Source: CAZRZN01 sp964604565 (lineage in GTDB: Bacteria > Pseudomonadota > Alphaproteobacteria > Rhodobacterales > Rhodobacteraceae). Taken from it: a stretch of 22,793 bases of DNA. Under the pieces are notes generated by a model that made no database searches, had not been told where the DNA came from, and worked only from the letters and a program-made list of their open reading frames with translations. A program made the position numbers and the translations under genes. The DNA is taken from NCBI GenBank assembly GCA_964604565.1, contig CAZRZN010000045.1, positions 1-22,793 on the forward strand. The letters run 5' to 3'. Positions 15,147 through 22,793 of this stretch are shown here, one piece after another; the first letter of the stretch is position 1, and each line of letters starts with the position of its first letter.

Positions 15147-16034
15147 TCAGCCGGCAAAGCGAGCCTGCGGCACACCCTGCACGCCGAGGCCGGTGATCGC
15201 AAACAGGCCCCCCGCCTGCGGCTGATCCGTCCCGGCGGTGATGCCTTCGCCAATTGTGGTGAGATAGAGGATGTCGAGGTTCGGTCCCCCGAACATCGGG
15301 CGCGACGGGCGTTCGACAGGCAGGTCGATCGTCATGTCCAGCCGCCCCTCCGGCGTGATCCGGTAGAGTTGCCAGCCCGACACGCCGGCCTGCCAATAGC
15401 AGCCATCCGCATCCACCGTGCCGCCGTCCGGGCGGCCGGCCACGGCGCGCGTGTCGAAGAACACCTCCGGCGTGCCCGGGGTGCCGGTCTCGAGGTCGTA
15501 GTCGCAGGCAAAGATCGTGCGCACCTGCGGGAAACTGTCAGAGAAATACATCCGCGTCCCGTCGGGCGAAAAACCCAGCCCGTTGCAGGTGTGAAACCCG
15601 CCGCGCCAGGGCGTCACGGTTTGATCCGGGTCCAGCCTGTAGAATGTGCCGGAGGGCGGTCTTGACGGATCGATGGGGTCGCGCATCGTCCCGGCCCAGA
15701 ACCGTCCGGCGGGATCGGTGGTCCCGTCGTTGAATCGGTTTTCCGGCAGATCACCCTCCGGGTCCGACAGGCGCGTTGTCTGGCCCGTTTGCCAGTCATG
15801 GAACTGAAAGCCCGTTTTGGTCGCCAGGACAAGTCCGCCGCCCTCGCGCAAGGCAAGGCTGCCCACCGGCTGACCGAAATCGCGGGTCTCGGTCGCTCCG
15901 GTTTCGGGGTCGGTGCAATGGATCAGGCTGGCGGGAATATCGACCCACCATAAACGGCGGGTCTCCACATCCCAGACAACGCCTTCGCCGATCCGGCTGT
16001 GGCTGTCCACGATACACTCGATACCGATGGTCAT
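15147..16034 (-). CDS. SMP-30/gluconolactonase family sugar-acid lactonase
   Basis: This 295-residue six-bladed propeller enzyme opens sugar-acid lactones with a bound divalent metal. Ligand positions match human SMP-30: Glu17 (IGEGVVWD), Asn151 (HTCNGLGFSPDG) and Asp203 (GRPDGGTVDADG), with substrate-contact residues Arg100 and Asn102 (ENRFNDG). FWAGTM at about 112-117 and YFSDS at 163-167 are family marks. The start at 16034 follows a strong GGGGGGAGG; the same frame continues further upstream but that part is low-complexity read-through of the neighbouring gene's opposite strand. It heads an operon with udh 28 bp downstream, so its likely substrate is the galactaro- or glucaro-lactone made by that enzyme. 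The exact substrate is inferred from context. Confidence 0.9.
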   Translation of the reverse strand: MTIGIECIVDSHSRIGEGVVWDVETRRLWWVDIPASLIHCTDPETGATETRDFGQPVGSLALREGGGLVLATKTGFQFHDWQTGQTTRLSDPEGDLPENRFNDGTTDPAGRFWAGTMRDPIDPSRPPSGTFYRLDPDQTVTPWRGGFHTCNGLGFSPDGTRMYFSDSFPQVRTIFACDYDLETGTPGTPEVFFDTRAVAGRPDGGTVDADGCYWQAGVSGWQLYRITPEGRLDMTIDLPVERPSRPMFGGPNLDILYLTTIGEGITAGTDQPQAGGLFAITGLGVQGVPQARFAG

Positions 16035-16180
16035 ATGCGCCTCCCCCCTTCTGCCTTCACCGACTCCTAGCGGGATTGCGCGCCGCCCGCCATGCCAAAC
16101 CCGCGCCCTTTTCCCGCTCTCGCCAAGGCGCCCGCCCTGAGCTAGGCAGGCCTGGCATGGATTGAAAGGAGTGTCCGCCG

Positions 16181-17338
16181 ATGACCCCCGCCGCACGTGT
16201 GCAGGCCGCAATCGAGCTTCTGGATGCGATCGCCGCGGGCAAACCCGCGGAACAGGCGCTGACCTCATGGGGGCGATCCGCCCGCTACGCCGGATCCAAG
16301 GACCGCGCGGCGGTGCGCGACCATGTGTTTGACGCCTTGCGGTGCTGGCGCAGCGCGGGTGTCCGGGGCGGCGGCGATAGCGGCCGCGCGCGGATGATCG
16401 GGCTGTTGCGGTTGCAGGATCAGGCGCTTGCGCCGCTGTTCTCCGGGCAGGGTCACGCACCCGCCCCGTTGACCGGGGCAGAAGAGGCCGCCGGACGTCC
16501 GCCGGACGGGGCAGAGGCATGGGATCTGCCCGATTGGCTGGCGACGCGTTTCCGTGAAAGCCTGGGGGCCGATGCCGGGGCCGTGGGGCAGGCCCTGAGG
16601 ACACGGGCGGATGTCTTCTTGCGGGTCAATACCCTCAAGGCCACGGTGGATACGGCCCGCGCGGCGCTGGGGCGCGACGGGATCGTGGCAGAGCCGCATG
16701 TGCTGTCACCCACCGCCCTGCGGGTGACAGAAGGCACCCGCGCGGTGGCGCGCAGCGATGCGTTCCAATCGGGGCTGGTTGAGCTTCAGGACGTCGCCAG
16801 CCAGGCCGTCGTGGACGCGCTGCCCGTATCCAAGGGCATGCGCGTAATGGACTATTGCGCCGGGGGCGGCGGCAAGGCGCTGGCCTTGGCAGCGCGCTTG
16901 CAAGGCGGCGCGGTTGACGCCCATGACGCGGCGCCGCGACGCATGGCGGACCTGCCTTCGCGGGCTTTGCGGGCGGGGGCCGACATTCGTCCCGTCGCCA
17001 AGCCACAGGGTCTCTACGATCTGGTGTTGTGCGATGCGCCCTGTTCCGGCAGCGGCGCATGGCGTCGATCCCCGGACGGCAAATGGCGCCTGACACCGGC
17101 ACGTCTGGAGGAGCTTCGGAACACGCAGGCGGCGATCCTCGATCGCGCAGCGAATCTTGTCTCGAACGAGGGCTGGCTGGCCTATGCAACATGTTCCGTG
17201 CTGGCCGAGGAGAACGCAGAGCAGGTGGCAGGCTTTTTTCGGCGCGCCCCCGACTGGCGGCTTCAAGACAGTCGGCAGTTTCTGCCAATGGCGGGCGGCG
17301 ACGGGTTTTTTGTTGCCATTTTGACCCGCAACCTTTAG
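16181..17338 (+). CDS. RsmB/NOP-family RNA (cytosine-5) methyltransferase
   Basis: This 385-residue SAM-dependent enzyme would methylate cytosine C5 in rRNA or tRNA. The N-terminal part (about 1-90) is helical and NusB-like but shortened and degenerate. FLRVNTLK at 146-153 is the usual start of the catalytic part. SAM motif I is DYCAGGGGKALALA at 224-237; motif IV CDAPCSGSGAWRRSPDGKWR carries Cys288, and motif VI ATCSVLAEEN carries the catalytic Cys338. It is shorter than E. coli RsmB (429 residues), so the target base cannot be assigned and no symbol is given. AAAGGAG about 10 nt before the ATG supports the start. It is divergent from the lactonase (146-bp gap) and 102 bp before cckA, which has its own control region. 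Confidence 0.9.
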   Translation: MTPAARVQAAIELLDAIAAGKPAEQALTSWGRSARYAGSKDRAAVRDHVFDALRCWRSAGVRGGGDSGRARMIGLLRLQDQALAPLFSGQGHAPAPLTGAEEAAGRPPDGAEAWDLPDWLATRFRESLGADAGAVGQALRTRADVFLRVNTLKATVDTARAALGRDGIVAEPHVLSPTALRVTEGTRAVARSDAFQSGLVELQDVASQAVVDALPVSKGMRVMDYCAGGGGKALALAARLQGGAVDAHDAAPRRMADLPSRALRAGADIRPVAKPQGLYDLVLCDAPCSGSGAWRRSPDGKWRLTPARLEELRNTQAAILDRAANLVSNEGWLAYATCSVLAEENAEQVAGFFRRAPDWRLQDSRQFLPMAGGDGFFVAILTRNL

Positions 17339-17374
17339 CTCTTAATACTCGTTCAGGTTGTATATCGGCGATGC

Positions 17375-17389
17375 TTAACGCGGCTTTAA
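17375..17389 (+). promoter_or_regulatory. CtrA-type box upstream of cckA
   Basis: TTAA at 17375-17378 and TTAA at 17386-17389 are separated by exactly seven bases, the full CtrA consensus TTAA-N7-TTAA. It lies 52 bases before the GTG start of cckA, in a gap of only 102 bp, so it is well placed to control that gene. CtrA is the final target of the CckA-ChpT relay, which would make a feedback loop. The match is exact; binding is inferred. Confidence 0.65.
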
Positions 17390-17440
17390 CCAGTCCGGTC
17401 GGCATTATGGCCCGAGACGAATCGCGAATTCGGGGGCATC

Positions 17441-19738
17441 GTGGAGGCAGCATTCAGTTTGGGTAGCAGGCGGGGCAGGGCCATGACGCCAATCGTGGGC
17501 GCGGCGGCACTGATCGGGTTGGCAGCGCTTTCGCTTTTGGTTTCCCAGTTCGCGACACTGAGATTGGTCGAAGTCGCCGCACTGGCGGCTACCGGCGCAT
17601 TTGCTGGCCTCGCACTTGCATGGTTGATTCTGGACCGGTTCTCCGGCGGGCGCCGCAAGCGCCGCATCGCGCTTCTGGCGGACTTTGTCGAAACGGAACC
17701 TGCCCTGTGCTTCATGACGGATGCCGAGGGGCGCTCCCTGGGTGCCAATCGCGCCGCGCGCGCACGTTTCGCCGGCGCCGCAACAGAAAAGCTGTCTGAC
17801 ACCCTGCGCGACGTCTTCGCCAGCTCTGAGGGGATCGTCTACCGGCTGCAACAAAAGGCCTTGCGCGATGGCGCCGCGACCGAAGATGTCACAAGCCATT
17901 CCGACGGGTACCGCATCTATGTCCGCGCGTTCGCGTCCGACCTGATCCTATGGCGGATGGAGAATGAATCGCAGCGGGTCGGCGCGCGCTCGCGTGCCGA
18001 TCTTGCCGTCATATCTTTGGGGCGGAATGGCGCTGTCCTATACATGAACCCGGTGGCGCGCGACCTGATGGGCCAGCGCGTCAAGCGGATGGACGACATA
18101 TTCACCGATCTGCCGTTGCGTCCAGGTGGCGTTCACTACCTCAAAGGGGTGAATGCGGGCCAAAGCGTGCTTGTGCATTGTGGCGACATTGGCGGCGGAC
18201 GGCAGGAACTGGTGTTATCGCCGATCGCCGAAGAAAGCAGCCAGCGCGATTTCATGGGCAGTTTCGATGGGCTGCCGGTCCCCCTGCTCAAAGTTGCGCC
18301 GGAGGGGGAGATCTTGCGCGCCAATCCCGAGGCCCGGCGATTGCTCAATCTCGGGCAACGTGAACCGGGCCAGATTGTCGAGCACATGGAGGGGCTTGGC
18401 CGCGCCATCAAGGATTGGCTGCAAGAGGCGGCGGATGGCCGCGGCCTGCATCGGTCGGAGTTTTTGCGCCTCACGCGGTCGGACCGGGAGGTTTTCGTTC
18501 AGGTGACGCTGAAACGTGTGCTTGATGAGGGCAAGACGGCCCTGATCGCTGTTCTGAACGATGCCACCGAACTCAAGACGCTCGAAGCGCAATTCGTGCA
18601 GAGCCAAAAGATGCAGGCCATCGGGCAACTGGCGGGTGGCGTGGCGCATGATTTCAACAATCTGCTGACCGCGATCTCCGGGCATTGCGACCTCTTGTTG
18701 TTGCGGCACGATCAGGGCGATCCGGATTACGGCGACCTCGTGCAGATCAACCAGAACGCCAACCGCGCCGCTGCCCTTGTGGGGCAGCTTCTTGCGTTTT
18801 CGCGCAAGCAGACCATGCAACCGGAGATCATGGATCTGCGCGATACGCTGTCCGATCTTGCGCATCTGCTGAATCGACTCGTCGGGGAAAAGGTGCGCCT
18901 CACATTGCGGCACGATCCGGTTCTTCCGGCGGTGCGTGGCGACCGCAGGCAGCTTGAACAGGTCATGATGAACCTCGTGGTCAATGCGCGCGACGCGATG
19001 CCGGACGGCGGGGAGATCGTGGTGGAGACGGAACGCCGCGTGTTGAGTGAGCCGCTGACCCGCGATCGGGCGGTCGTGGCGCCCGGGGCCTATGTCTCGG
19101 TGCGTGTGACGGACGAAGGAATCGGGATCCCGGCCGACAAATTGCAAAAGGTCTTTGAACCGTTCTTTACGACCAAGCGCACGGGGGAGGGGACGGGGCT
19201 TGGCCTTTCGACGGTCTATGGCATCGTCAAACAGACGGGTGGATTCATCTTCGTCGACAGCATCGTGGGACAGGGGACCTGTTTCACGCTCTTGCTGCCC
19301 GCCCATGATACGGTTCGTCAGGATCCTGCGACCGCGCCGCCCGAACCCAAGAAGAAACTGCCTGAACAAGGCACAGGCGTCGTGCTCCTCGTCGAGGATG
19401 AGGCGCCGGTGCGCGCATTCGCTGCGCGCGCCCTGCGTTTGCGCGGCTACACGGTGATAGAGGCGGAAACCGCCGAGGACGCGCTCGAGACGCTCGAAGA
19501 CGAGGATCTTGCCGTCGATATCTTTGTGACCGATGTCGTGATGCCCGGGATGGACGGTCCCAGTTGGGTGCGCAAGGCGCGCCAGACCCGCCCCGACACC
19601 CGCGTCGTGTTCGTCTCGGGATATGCCGAAGATGCCTTTGGTGAAGGCAGCGAGGAAATCCCGAATTCCGTGTTCCTGCCCAAGCCATTCTCGCTCTCGG
19701 ACCTTACGGAAACCGTTCACAGCCAGTTGAACGGATAG
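17441..19738 (+). CDS. cckA: CckA-type membrane hybrid histidine kinase
   Basis: This 765-residue hybrid kinase has two membrane helices at about 17-36 and 41-64, a PAS-like region at about 85-180, a second at about 270-380, then the kinase core. The H-box is IGQLAGGVAHDFNNLLTAI with His403, the N-box has Asn515 (NLVVNARDAMP), and G-boxes are DEGIGIP and GTGLGLS. A C-terminal receiver domain (about 645-765) has Asp698 (VTDVVMPGMDG) and Lys748. This layout and the HDFNNLLTAI H-box fit CckA, which feeds phosphate through ChpT to CtrA, and can also drain it. In Rhodobacterales this relay controls motility and gene transfer agents rather than being essential. GTG at 17441 is given as start; ATG at 17483, just before the first helix, is a good alternative. 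A CtrA box precedes it. Confidence 0.9.
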   Translation: MEAAFSLGSRRGRAMTPIVGAAALIGLAALSLLVSQFATLRLVEVAALAATGAFAGLALAWLILDRFSGGRRKRRIALLADFVETEPALCFMTDAEGRSLGANRAARARFAGAATEKLSDTLRDVFASSEGIVYRLQQKALRDGAATEDVTSHSDGYRIYVRAFASDLILWRMENESQRVGARSRADLAVISLGRNGAVLYMNPVARDLMGQRVKRMDDIFTDLPLRPGGVHYLKGVNAGQSVLVHCGDIGGGRQELVLSPIAEESSQRDFMGSFDGLPVPLLKVAPEGEILRANPEARRLLNLGQREPGQIVEHMEGLGRAIKDWLQEAADGRGLHRSEFLRLTRSDREVFVQVTLKRVLDEGKTALIAVLNDATELKTLEAQFVQSQKMQAIGQLAGGVAHDFNNLLTAISGHCDLLLLRHDQGDPDYGDLVQINQNANRAAALVGQLLAFSRKQTMQPEIMDLRDTLSDLAHLLNRLVGEKVRLTLRHDPVLPAVRGDRRQLEQVMMNLVVNARDAMPDGGEIVVETERRVLSEPLTRDRAVVAPGAYVSVRVTDEGIGIPADKLQKVFEPFFTTKRTGEGTGLGLSTVYGIVKQTGGFIFVDSIVGQGTCFTLLLPAHDTVRQDPATAPPEPKKKLPEQGTGVVLLVEDEAPVRAFAARALRLRGYTVIEAETAEDALETLEDEDLAVDIFVTDVVMPGMDGPSWVRKARQTRPDTRVVFVSGYAEDAFGEGSEEIPNSVFLPKPFSLSDLTETVHSQLNG

Positions 19739-19896
19739 CCGGACCTTTCTGTTTGTCTTGGCCATAGGACATCCTTCCGCCACGGTCCGTCGTTGCGGCA
19801 TGGGCCTTCATCGCAACCATCCGCTGCGCGTCGATCCGACCGTGGCAACTTGCCTTGACCTCGGGCGATCGCATTGGGTCTAGGATCCGGCGCTAT

Positions 19897-19939
19897 GTCG
19901 GGCCGGAGAAGCCTACCCGACGAGCGCCGTTTTCCTTTT
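19897..19939 (+). terminator. possible cckA terminator
   Basis: GTCGGG (19897-19902) and CCCGAC (19916-19921) form a perfect 6-bp stem with a 13-base loop. A T-rich run (TTTTCCTTTT, 19930-19939) begins eight bases after the stem, which is further than ideal. It is the best terminator candidate downstream of cckA but lies about 160 bases past the stop codon. Confidence 0.3.
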
Positions 19940-19965
19940 GCACGCATCTAATTTTCAAGGGCCTG

Positions 19966-19984
19966 TAAACCTTGCCTTAACCAT
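19966..19984 (+). promoter_or_regulatory. CtrA-like element upstream of recA
   Basis: TAAA at 19966-19969, seven bases, then TTAACCAT at 19977-19984. The right half is the complete extended CtrA half-site, while the left half has one mismatch from TTAA. It lies about 130 bases before the recA ATG. CtrA control of recA is only a suggestion from this match. Confidence 0.3.
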
Positions 19985-20049
19985 CCTGCCGCACGGTGGA
20001 GGGCGAAAGATTTAACTTGAAATGTTCACGTTTTGGCCTCATGTAGGCG

Positions 20050-20064
20050 GAACATGACAAGAAC
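20050..20064 (+). promoter_or_regulatory. LexA (SOS) box of recA
   Basis: GAAC at 20050-20053, seven bases, and GAAC at 20061-20064 give GAAC-N7-GAAC, the reverse complement of the alphaproteobacterial LexA motif GTTC-N7-GTTC. It is 51 bases before the recA start codon, where repressor would block transcription. The match is perfect and the downstream gene is the classic SOS target. Confidence 0.8.
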
Positions 20065-20115
20065 AAAAGCAGCGATTGCCGCGCCCTCCGGCATATGGAA
20101 TAAGGAAGCACACGC

Positions 20116-21183
20116 ATGGCAACGGCAGATCTTCTGAACATGGATAACAAGCGCAAGGCGGAAAAGCAAAAGGCTCTGGACAGCGCGCTCGCCCAGATCG
20201 AGCGGCAGTTCGGCAAGGGGTCGATCATGAAGCTGGGCGGCGATAATCCGATCAAGGATATCGAGTCCACGTCGACGGGCTCGCTTGGTTTGGACATCGC
20301 GCTCGGCATTGGCGGCCTGCCCAAGGGCCGGATCATCGAGATCTACGGACCGGAATCTTCGGGCAAGACAACGCTGACTCTGCACTGCGTTGCCGAAGAG
20401 CAGAAAAAAGGCGGCGTCTGCGCCTTTGTCGATGCGGAACATGCGCTGGACCCGCAATATGCCAGAAAGTTGGGCATCAATCTGGATGAGTTGCTGATTT
20501 CGCAACCCGACACAGGCGAACAGGCGCTTGAGATCACCGACACGCTTGTCCGCTCGGGCGCCGTGAGCATGGTCGTCGTCGACTCCGTCGCGGCTCTGAC
20601 GCCGAAATCCGAACTTGAAGGAGACATGGGCGACAGCAGCGTGGGCGTTCAGGCGCGCCTGATGAGCCAGGCCATGCGCAAGCTGACAGGATCGATCAGC
20701 CGGTCCAACTGCATGGTGATCTTCATCAACCAGATCCGCATGAAGATCGGCGTGATGTTCGGCTCGCCGGAGACGACAACCGGCGGCAACGCGCTCAAGT
20801 TCTATTCCTCCGTCCGTCTTGATATCCGCCGGATCGGATCGATCAAGGATCGTGACGAGGTTGTCGGGAACCAGACCCGCGTCAAGGTTGTCAAGAACAA
20901 GGTGGCGCCGCCTTTCAAGCAGGTCGAATTCGACATCATGTATGGCGAAGGTATCTCGAAGATGGGCGAACTGCTGGACCTTGGTGTAAAGGCGGGCGTG
21001 GTTGAAAAATCGGGGTCGTGGTTCAGTTACGGCGACGAGCGTATCGGGCAGGGGCGTGAGAACGCCAAGACCTACATGCGTGAGAATCCCCGCGTCGCCC
21101 TCGAGATCGAGGACAAGATCCGGGCGGCGCATGGCCTCGAATTCGATATGCCGGAAGAAGATCCGGAACTGACCGAGGACTGA
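20116..21183 (+). CDS. recA: recombinase RecA
   Basis: This 355-residue ATPase coats single-stranded DNA, drives strand exchange and triggers LexA self-cleavage. It has Walker A GPESSGKT at 78-85, FVDAEHALDPQYA, Walker B-type MVVVDSVAAL, the L1 loop region, and the L2 region IRMKIGVMFGSPETTTGGNALKFY. The acidic C-terminus (MPEEDPELTED) is usual. Length is normal. AAGGAAG lies about 7 nt before the ATG. It has its own control region with an SOS box and is followed by a strong terminator, so it is a single-gene unit. Confidence 0.98.
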   Translation: MATADLLNMDNKRKAEKQKALDSALAQIERQFGKGSIMKLGGDNPIKDIESTSTGSLGLDIALGIGGLPKGRIIEIYGPESSGKTTLTLHCVAEEQKKGGVCAFVDAEHALDPQYARKLGINLDELLISQPDTGEQALEITDTLVRSGAVSMVVVDSVAALTPKSELEGDMGDSSVGVQARLMSQAMRKLTGSISRSNCMVIFINQIRMKIGVMFGSPETTTGGNALKFYSSVRLDIRRIGSIKDRDEVVGNQTRVKVVKNKVAPPFKQVEFDIMYGEGISKMGELLDLGVKAGVVEKSGSWFSYGDERIGQGRENAKTYMRENPRVALEIEDKIRAAHGLEFDMPEEDPELTED

Positions 21184-21211
21184 GCCTCGACCGGGGCAAT
21201 GATCAGGCGGA

Positions 21212-21239
21212 GGCGTCCCTTGCGGGGCGCCTTTTTTTT
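21212..21239 (+). terminator. Rho-independent terminator of recA
   Basis: GGCGTCCC (21212-21219), loop TTGC, and GGGGCGCC (21224-21231) form an 8-bp stem with one G-U pair, directly followed by eight T (21232-21239). It starts 28 bases after the recA stop. It is the clearest terminator in the window. Confidence 0.92.
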
Positions 21240-21381
21240 CTGCGATCGACCTGCCGGGTAGGGGCGCGCCACCGTTCGGACGGCGGTTTCATCGAGTGGG
21301 TTCCTCTTGTTGGCCCCCTGTGGACACCGGCCAGCGGCGCGGATACATCTGCCTCGATCATCCGCGCGAAAGAGACCCGTC

Positions 21382-22793
21382 ATGGCAAGCCTGAACGACA
21401 TCCGCTCCACCTTTCTGACGTATTTCGAGAAGCAGGGCCATGAGGTGGTGGACTCCTCCCCGCTGGTGCCGCGCAACGACCCGACGCTGATGTTCGTCAA
21501 TTCGGGGATGGTGCAATTCAAGAACCTGTTCACCGGGGTCGAGACCCGCGATTACCAGCGCGCGACGACATCGCAGAAGTGTGTGCGCGCGGGCGGCAAG
21601 CACAATGACCTCGACAACGTGGGGTACACGGCCCGCCACCACACCTTTTTCGAGATGCTCGGCAATTTTTCCTTCGGGGACTATTTCAAGGCGGAGGCGA
21701 TCCCTTTTGCGTGGGAGCTGATCACCAAGGAATTTGGAATCGACCCTGCGCGCCTTTTGACGACCGTCTATCATAACGACGAAGAAGCGTTTGAAATCTG
21801 GAAGAAGGTCGGCGTGCCCGAGGATCGGATCATCCGTATCGCCACGTCGGACAATTTCTGGCAGATGGGTCCAACCGGCCCCTGCGGTCCCTGCACCGAA
21901 ATCTTCTATGACCACGGCGATCATATCTGGGGCGGCCCTCCGGGCAGCGCCGAAGAAGATGGCGACCGGTTCATCGAGATCTGGAATGTCGTCTTCATGC
22001 AGAACGAACAGTTCGAAGACGGGTCCATGAAGGCGCTGGACATGCAGTCGATCGACACCGGCATGGGGCTGGAACGGATCGGCGCCTTGTTGCAGGGCAA
22101 GCACGACAACTACGATACGGACCTGATGCGCAGCCTGATCGAGGCCAGCGCCGATGTCTCCAATGTCGATCCAGACGGACCGGGCAAGATGCATCACCGG
22201 GTGATCGCGGACCACCTGCGATCGACCTCCTTTCTGATCGCGGACGGGGTCATGCCGTCGAACGACGGGCGCGGCTATGTATTGCGGCGGATCATGCGGC
22301 GGGCGATGCGGCACGCGCATCTTCTGGGGGCGCAGGATCCGATCATGTATCGGCTGGTGCAAAGCCTCGTGCGCCAGATGGGCGCAGCCTATCCGGAACT
22401 CTCGCGGGCGCAGGCCCTGATCGAGGAAACGCTGAAATCCGAGGAAACCCGTTTCAAGGCGACGCTGGACCGCGGGCTGAAGCTGCTTGACGACGAACTG
22501 ACCGGTCTGGATGACGCGGCGCCGCTGCCGGGGGCGGCGGCCTTCAAGCTCTATGACACCTTCGGATTTCCGCTGGATCTGACGCAGGATGCGCTGCGCG
22601 AGAAGGGCCGCGAGGTCGATGTGGCTGGTTTCGACGCGGCCATGGCCGAACAGAAGGCACGCGCGCGCGCCGCTTGGTCCGGGTCCGGCGAATCCGCGGA
22701 TGCGACCGTCTGGTTCGACATTGCCGACACCCACGGGGCGACCGATTTTCTGGGCTACGACACAGAGACGGCAGAAGCGCAGGTCTTGGCCCT
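21382..22793 (+). CDS. alaS: alanyl-tRNA synthetase, N-terminal part (cut by window edge)
   Basis: About 470 residues of a class II synthetase that charges tRNA-Ala; the full protein is usually near 880 residues, so the editing-domain end and the C-terminal domain lie outside. The N-terminus IRSTFLTYFEKQGH, SSPLVPRNDPTLMFVNSGM, then CVRAGGKHNDLDNVG, HHTFFEMLGNFSFGDYFK, MGPTGPCGPCTEIFYD, IDTGMGLERI and RIMRRAMRHA are all hallmark AlaS stretches in the right order. The ATG at 21382 matches the usual N-terminus. The 142 bases between the recA terminator and this start must hold its promoter; no riboswitch or leader peptide was recognised. Confidence 0.97.
   Translation, partial: MASLNDIRSTFLTYFEKQGHEVVDSSPLVPRNDPTLMFVNSGMVQFKNLFTGVETRDYQRATTSQKCVRAGGKHNDLDNVGYTARHHTFFEMLGNFSFGDYFKAEAIPFAWELITKEFGIDPARLLTTVYHNDEEAFEIWKKVGVPEDRIIRIATSDNFWQMGPTGPCGPCTEIFYDHGDHIWGGPPGSAEEDGDRFIEIWNVVFMQNEQFEDGSMKALDMQSIDTGMGLERIGALLQGKHDNYDTDLMRSLIEASADVSNVDPDGPGKMHHRVIADHLRSTSFLIADGVMPSNDGRGYVLRRIMRRAMRHAHLLGAQDPIMYRLVQSLVRQMGAAYPELSRAQALIEETLKSEETRFKATLDRGLKLLDDELTGLDDAAPLPGAAAFKLYDTFGFPLDLTQDALREKGREVDVAGFDAAMAEQKARARAAWSGSGESADATVWFDIADTHGATDFLGYDTETAEAQVLA

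Larger units (their letters stand above)
19739..20115. promoter_or_regulatory. recA control region
   Basis: No gene is seen in these 377 bases. From left to right they hold a possible cckA terminator (hairpin 19897-19921 with T-rich 19930-19939), a CtrA-like element (19966-19984), a TTAAC half-site at 20012, a half SOS motif GTTC at 20024, and a complete SOS box at 20050-20064. TTGAAA near 20017 could be the -35 of recA, but the -10 is unclear. Confidence 0.6.

Noticed and set aside
15119..15253. Upstream extension of the uronate dehydrogenase frame
   Set aside because: It overlaps the lactonase gene and lacks family resemblance; the ATG at 15118 has AAAGGA at 9 nt.
16035..16604. Upstream extension of the lactonase frame
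   Set aside because: It runs through the opposite strand of the methyltransferase gene, is Arg/Pro-rich, and the ATG at 16034 has a strong ribosome binding site and matches the family N-terminus.
18215..19801. A 528-residue minus-strand frame opposite cckA
   Set aside because: Antisense shadow of the kinase core and receiver domain; the His/Arg-rich composition is typical of such shadows.
20026..21132. A 368-residue open frame on the minus strand opposite recA
   Set aside because: It is the complement of a certain gene; high third-position GC leaves antisense frames open. No family resemblance and no ribosome binding site.
21240..21381. T-box or other riboswitch in the alaS leader
   Set aside because: No T-box core sequence or anti-terminator pair was recognised, and this control is not usual for alaS in alphaproteobacteria.
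21358..22734. A 458-residue minus-strand frame opposite alaS
   Set aside because: Antisense shadow of a highly conserved synthetase; no recognisable domain.
1..22793. tRNA genes, CRISPR arrays, insertion sequences
   Set aside because: Scanned for T-loop motifs, regular direct repeats and transposase motifs on both strands by eye; none seen.

Overview
The window looks like chromosome of an alphaproteobacterium, most likely Rhodobacterales (Roseobacter group). The signs are high GC with strong third-position GC bias, a CckA-type hybrid kinase with a perfect CtrA-type box (TTAA-N7-TTAA) in front of it, an alphaproteobacterial SOS box (GAAC-N7-GAAC) in front of recA, and the order cckA - recA - alaS. 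I cannot name a genus. No rRNA, tRNA, CRISPR array, insertion sequence or phage gene was seen.

Layout. (a) 1-3373, minus strand: three metabolic genes, read from right to left. They are a ureohydrolase (agmatinase-like), a hairpin terminator, a class III CoA-transferase, and a 2Fe-2S/ASKHA corrinoid-activation type protein cut by the left edge. (b) 3742-5853, minus strand: a two-gene unit with a cytosolic coiled-coil protein that mixes a degenerate chemoreceptor signalling tip with CheZ-like features, followed 15 bp later by a short BLUF blue-light receptor. (c) 6040-13973, plus strand and divergent from (b): a complete chemotaxis operon, STAS-like protein - cheY - cheA - cheW - mcp - cheW2 - cheR - cheB, with gaps of 0-32 bp and two 4-bp ATGA overlaps. 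There is no cheD and no recognisable separate cheZ. (d) 14306-16034, minus strand: an SMP-30 type lactonase and a uronate dehydrogenase, a two-step uronate oxidation pair. (e) 16181-19738, plus strand: an RsmB/NOP-family RNA m5C methyltransferase, then CckA. (f) 20116-22793, plus strand: recA with a clear terminator, then alaS, cut by the right edge.

How the parts may work together. Region (c) is a standard phosphorelay: receptor and two CheW adaptors control CheA, which phosphorylates CheY and CheB, while CheR and CheB adjust receptor methylation. Region (b) is the most unusual part. The large protein carries a DxxxQ element in a long helix (Asp241 and Gln245 counted from the upstream ATG), like the CheZ catalytic pair Asp143/Gln147. 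It ends in an acidic DDIDDLFF tail that resembles the CheY-binding ends of CheZ and FliM. Paired with a BLUF photoreceptor and divergent from cheY-cheA, it suggests a light-tuned CheY phosphatase or CheY-sequestering module. That is inference from motifs and gene order. CckA would feed the CtrA relay, which in this order often controls motility, so much of the window may concern swimming behaviour.
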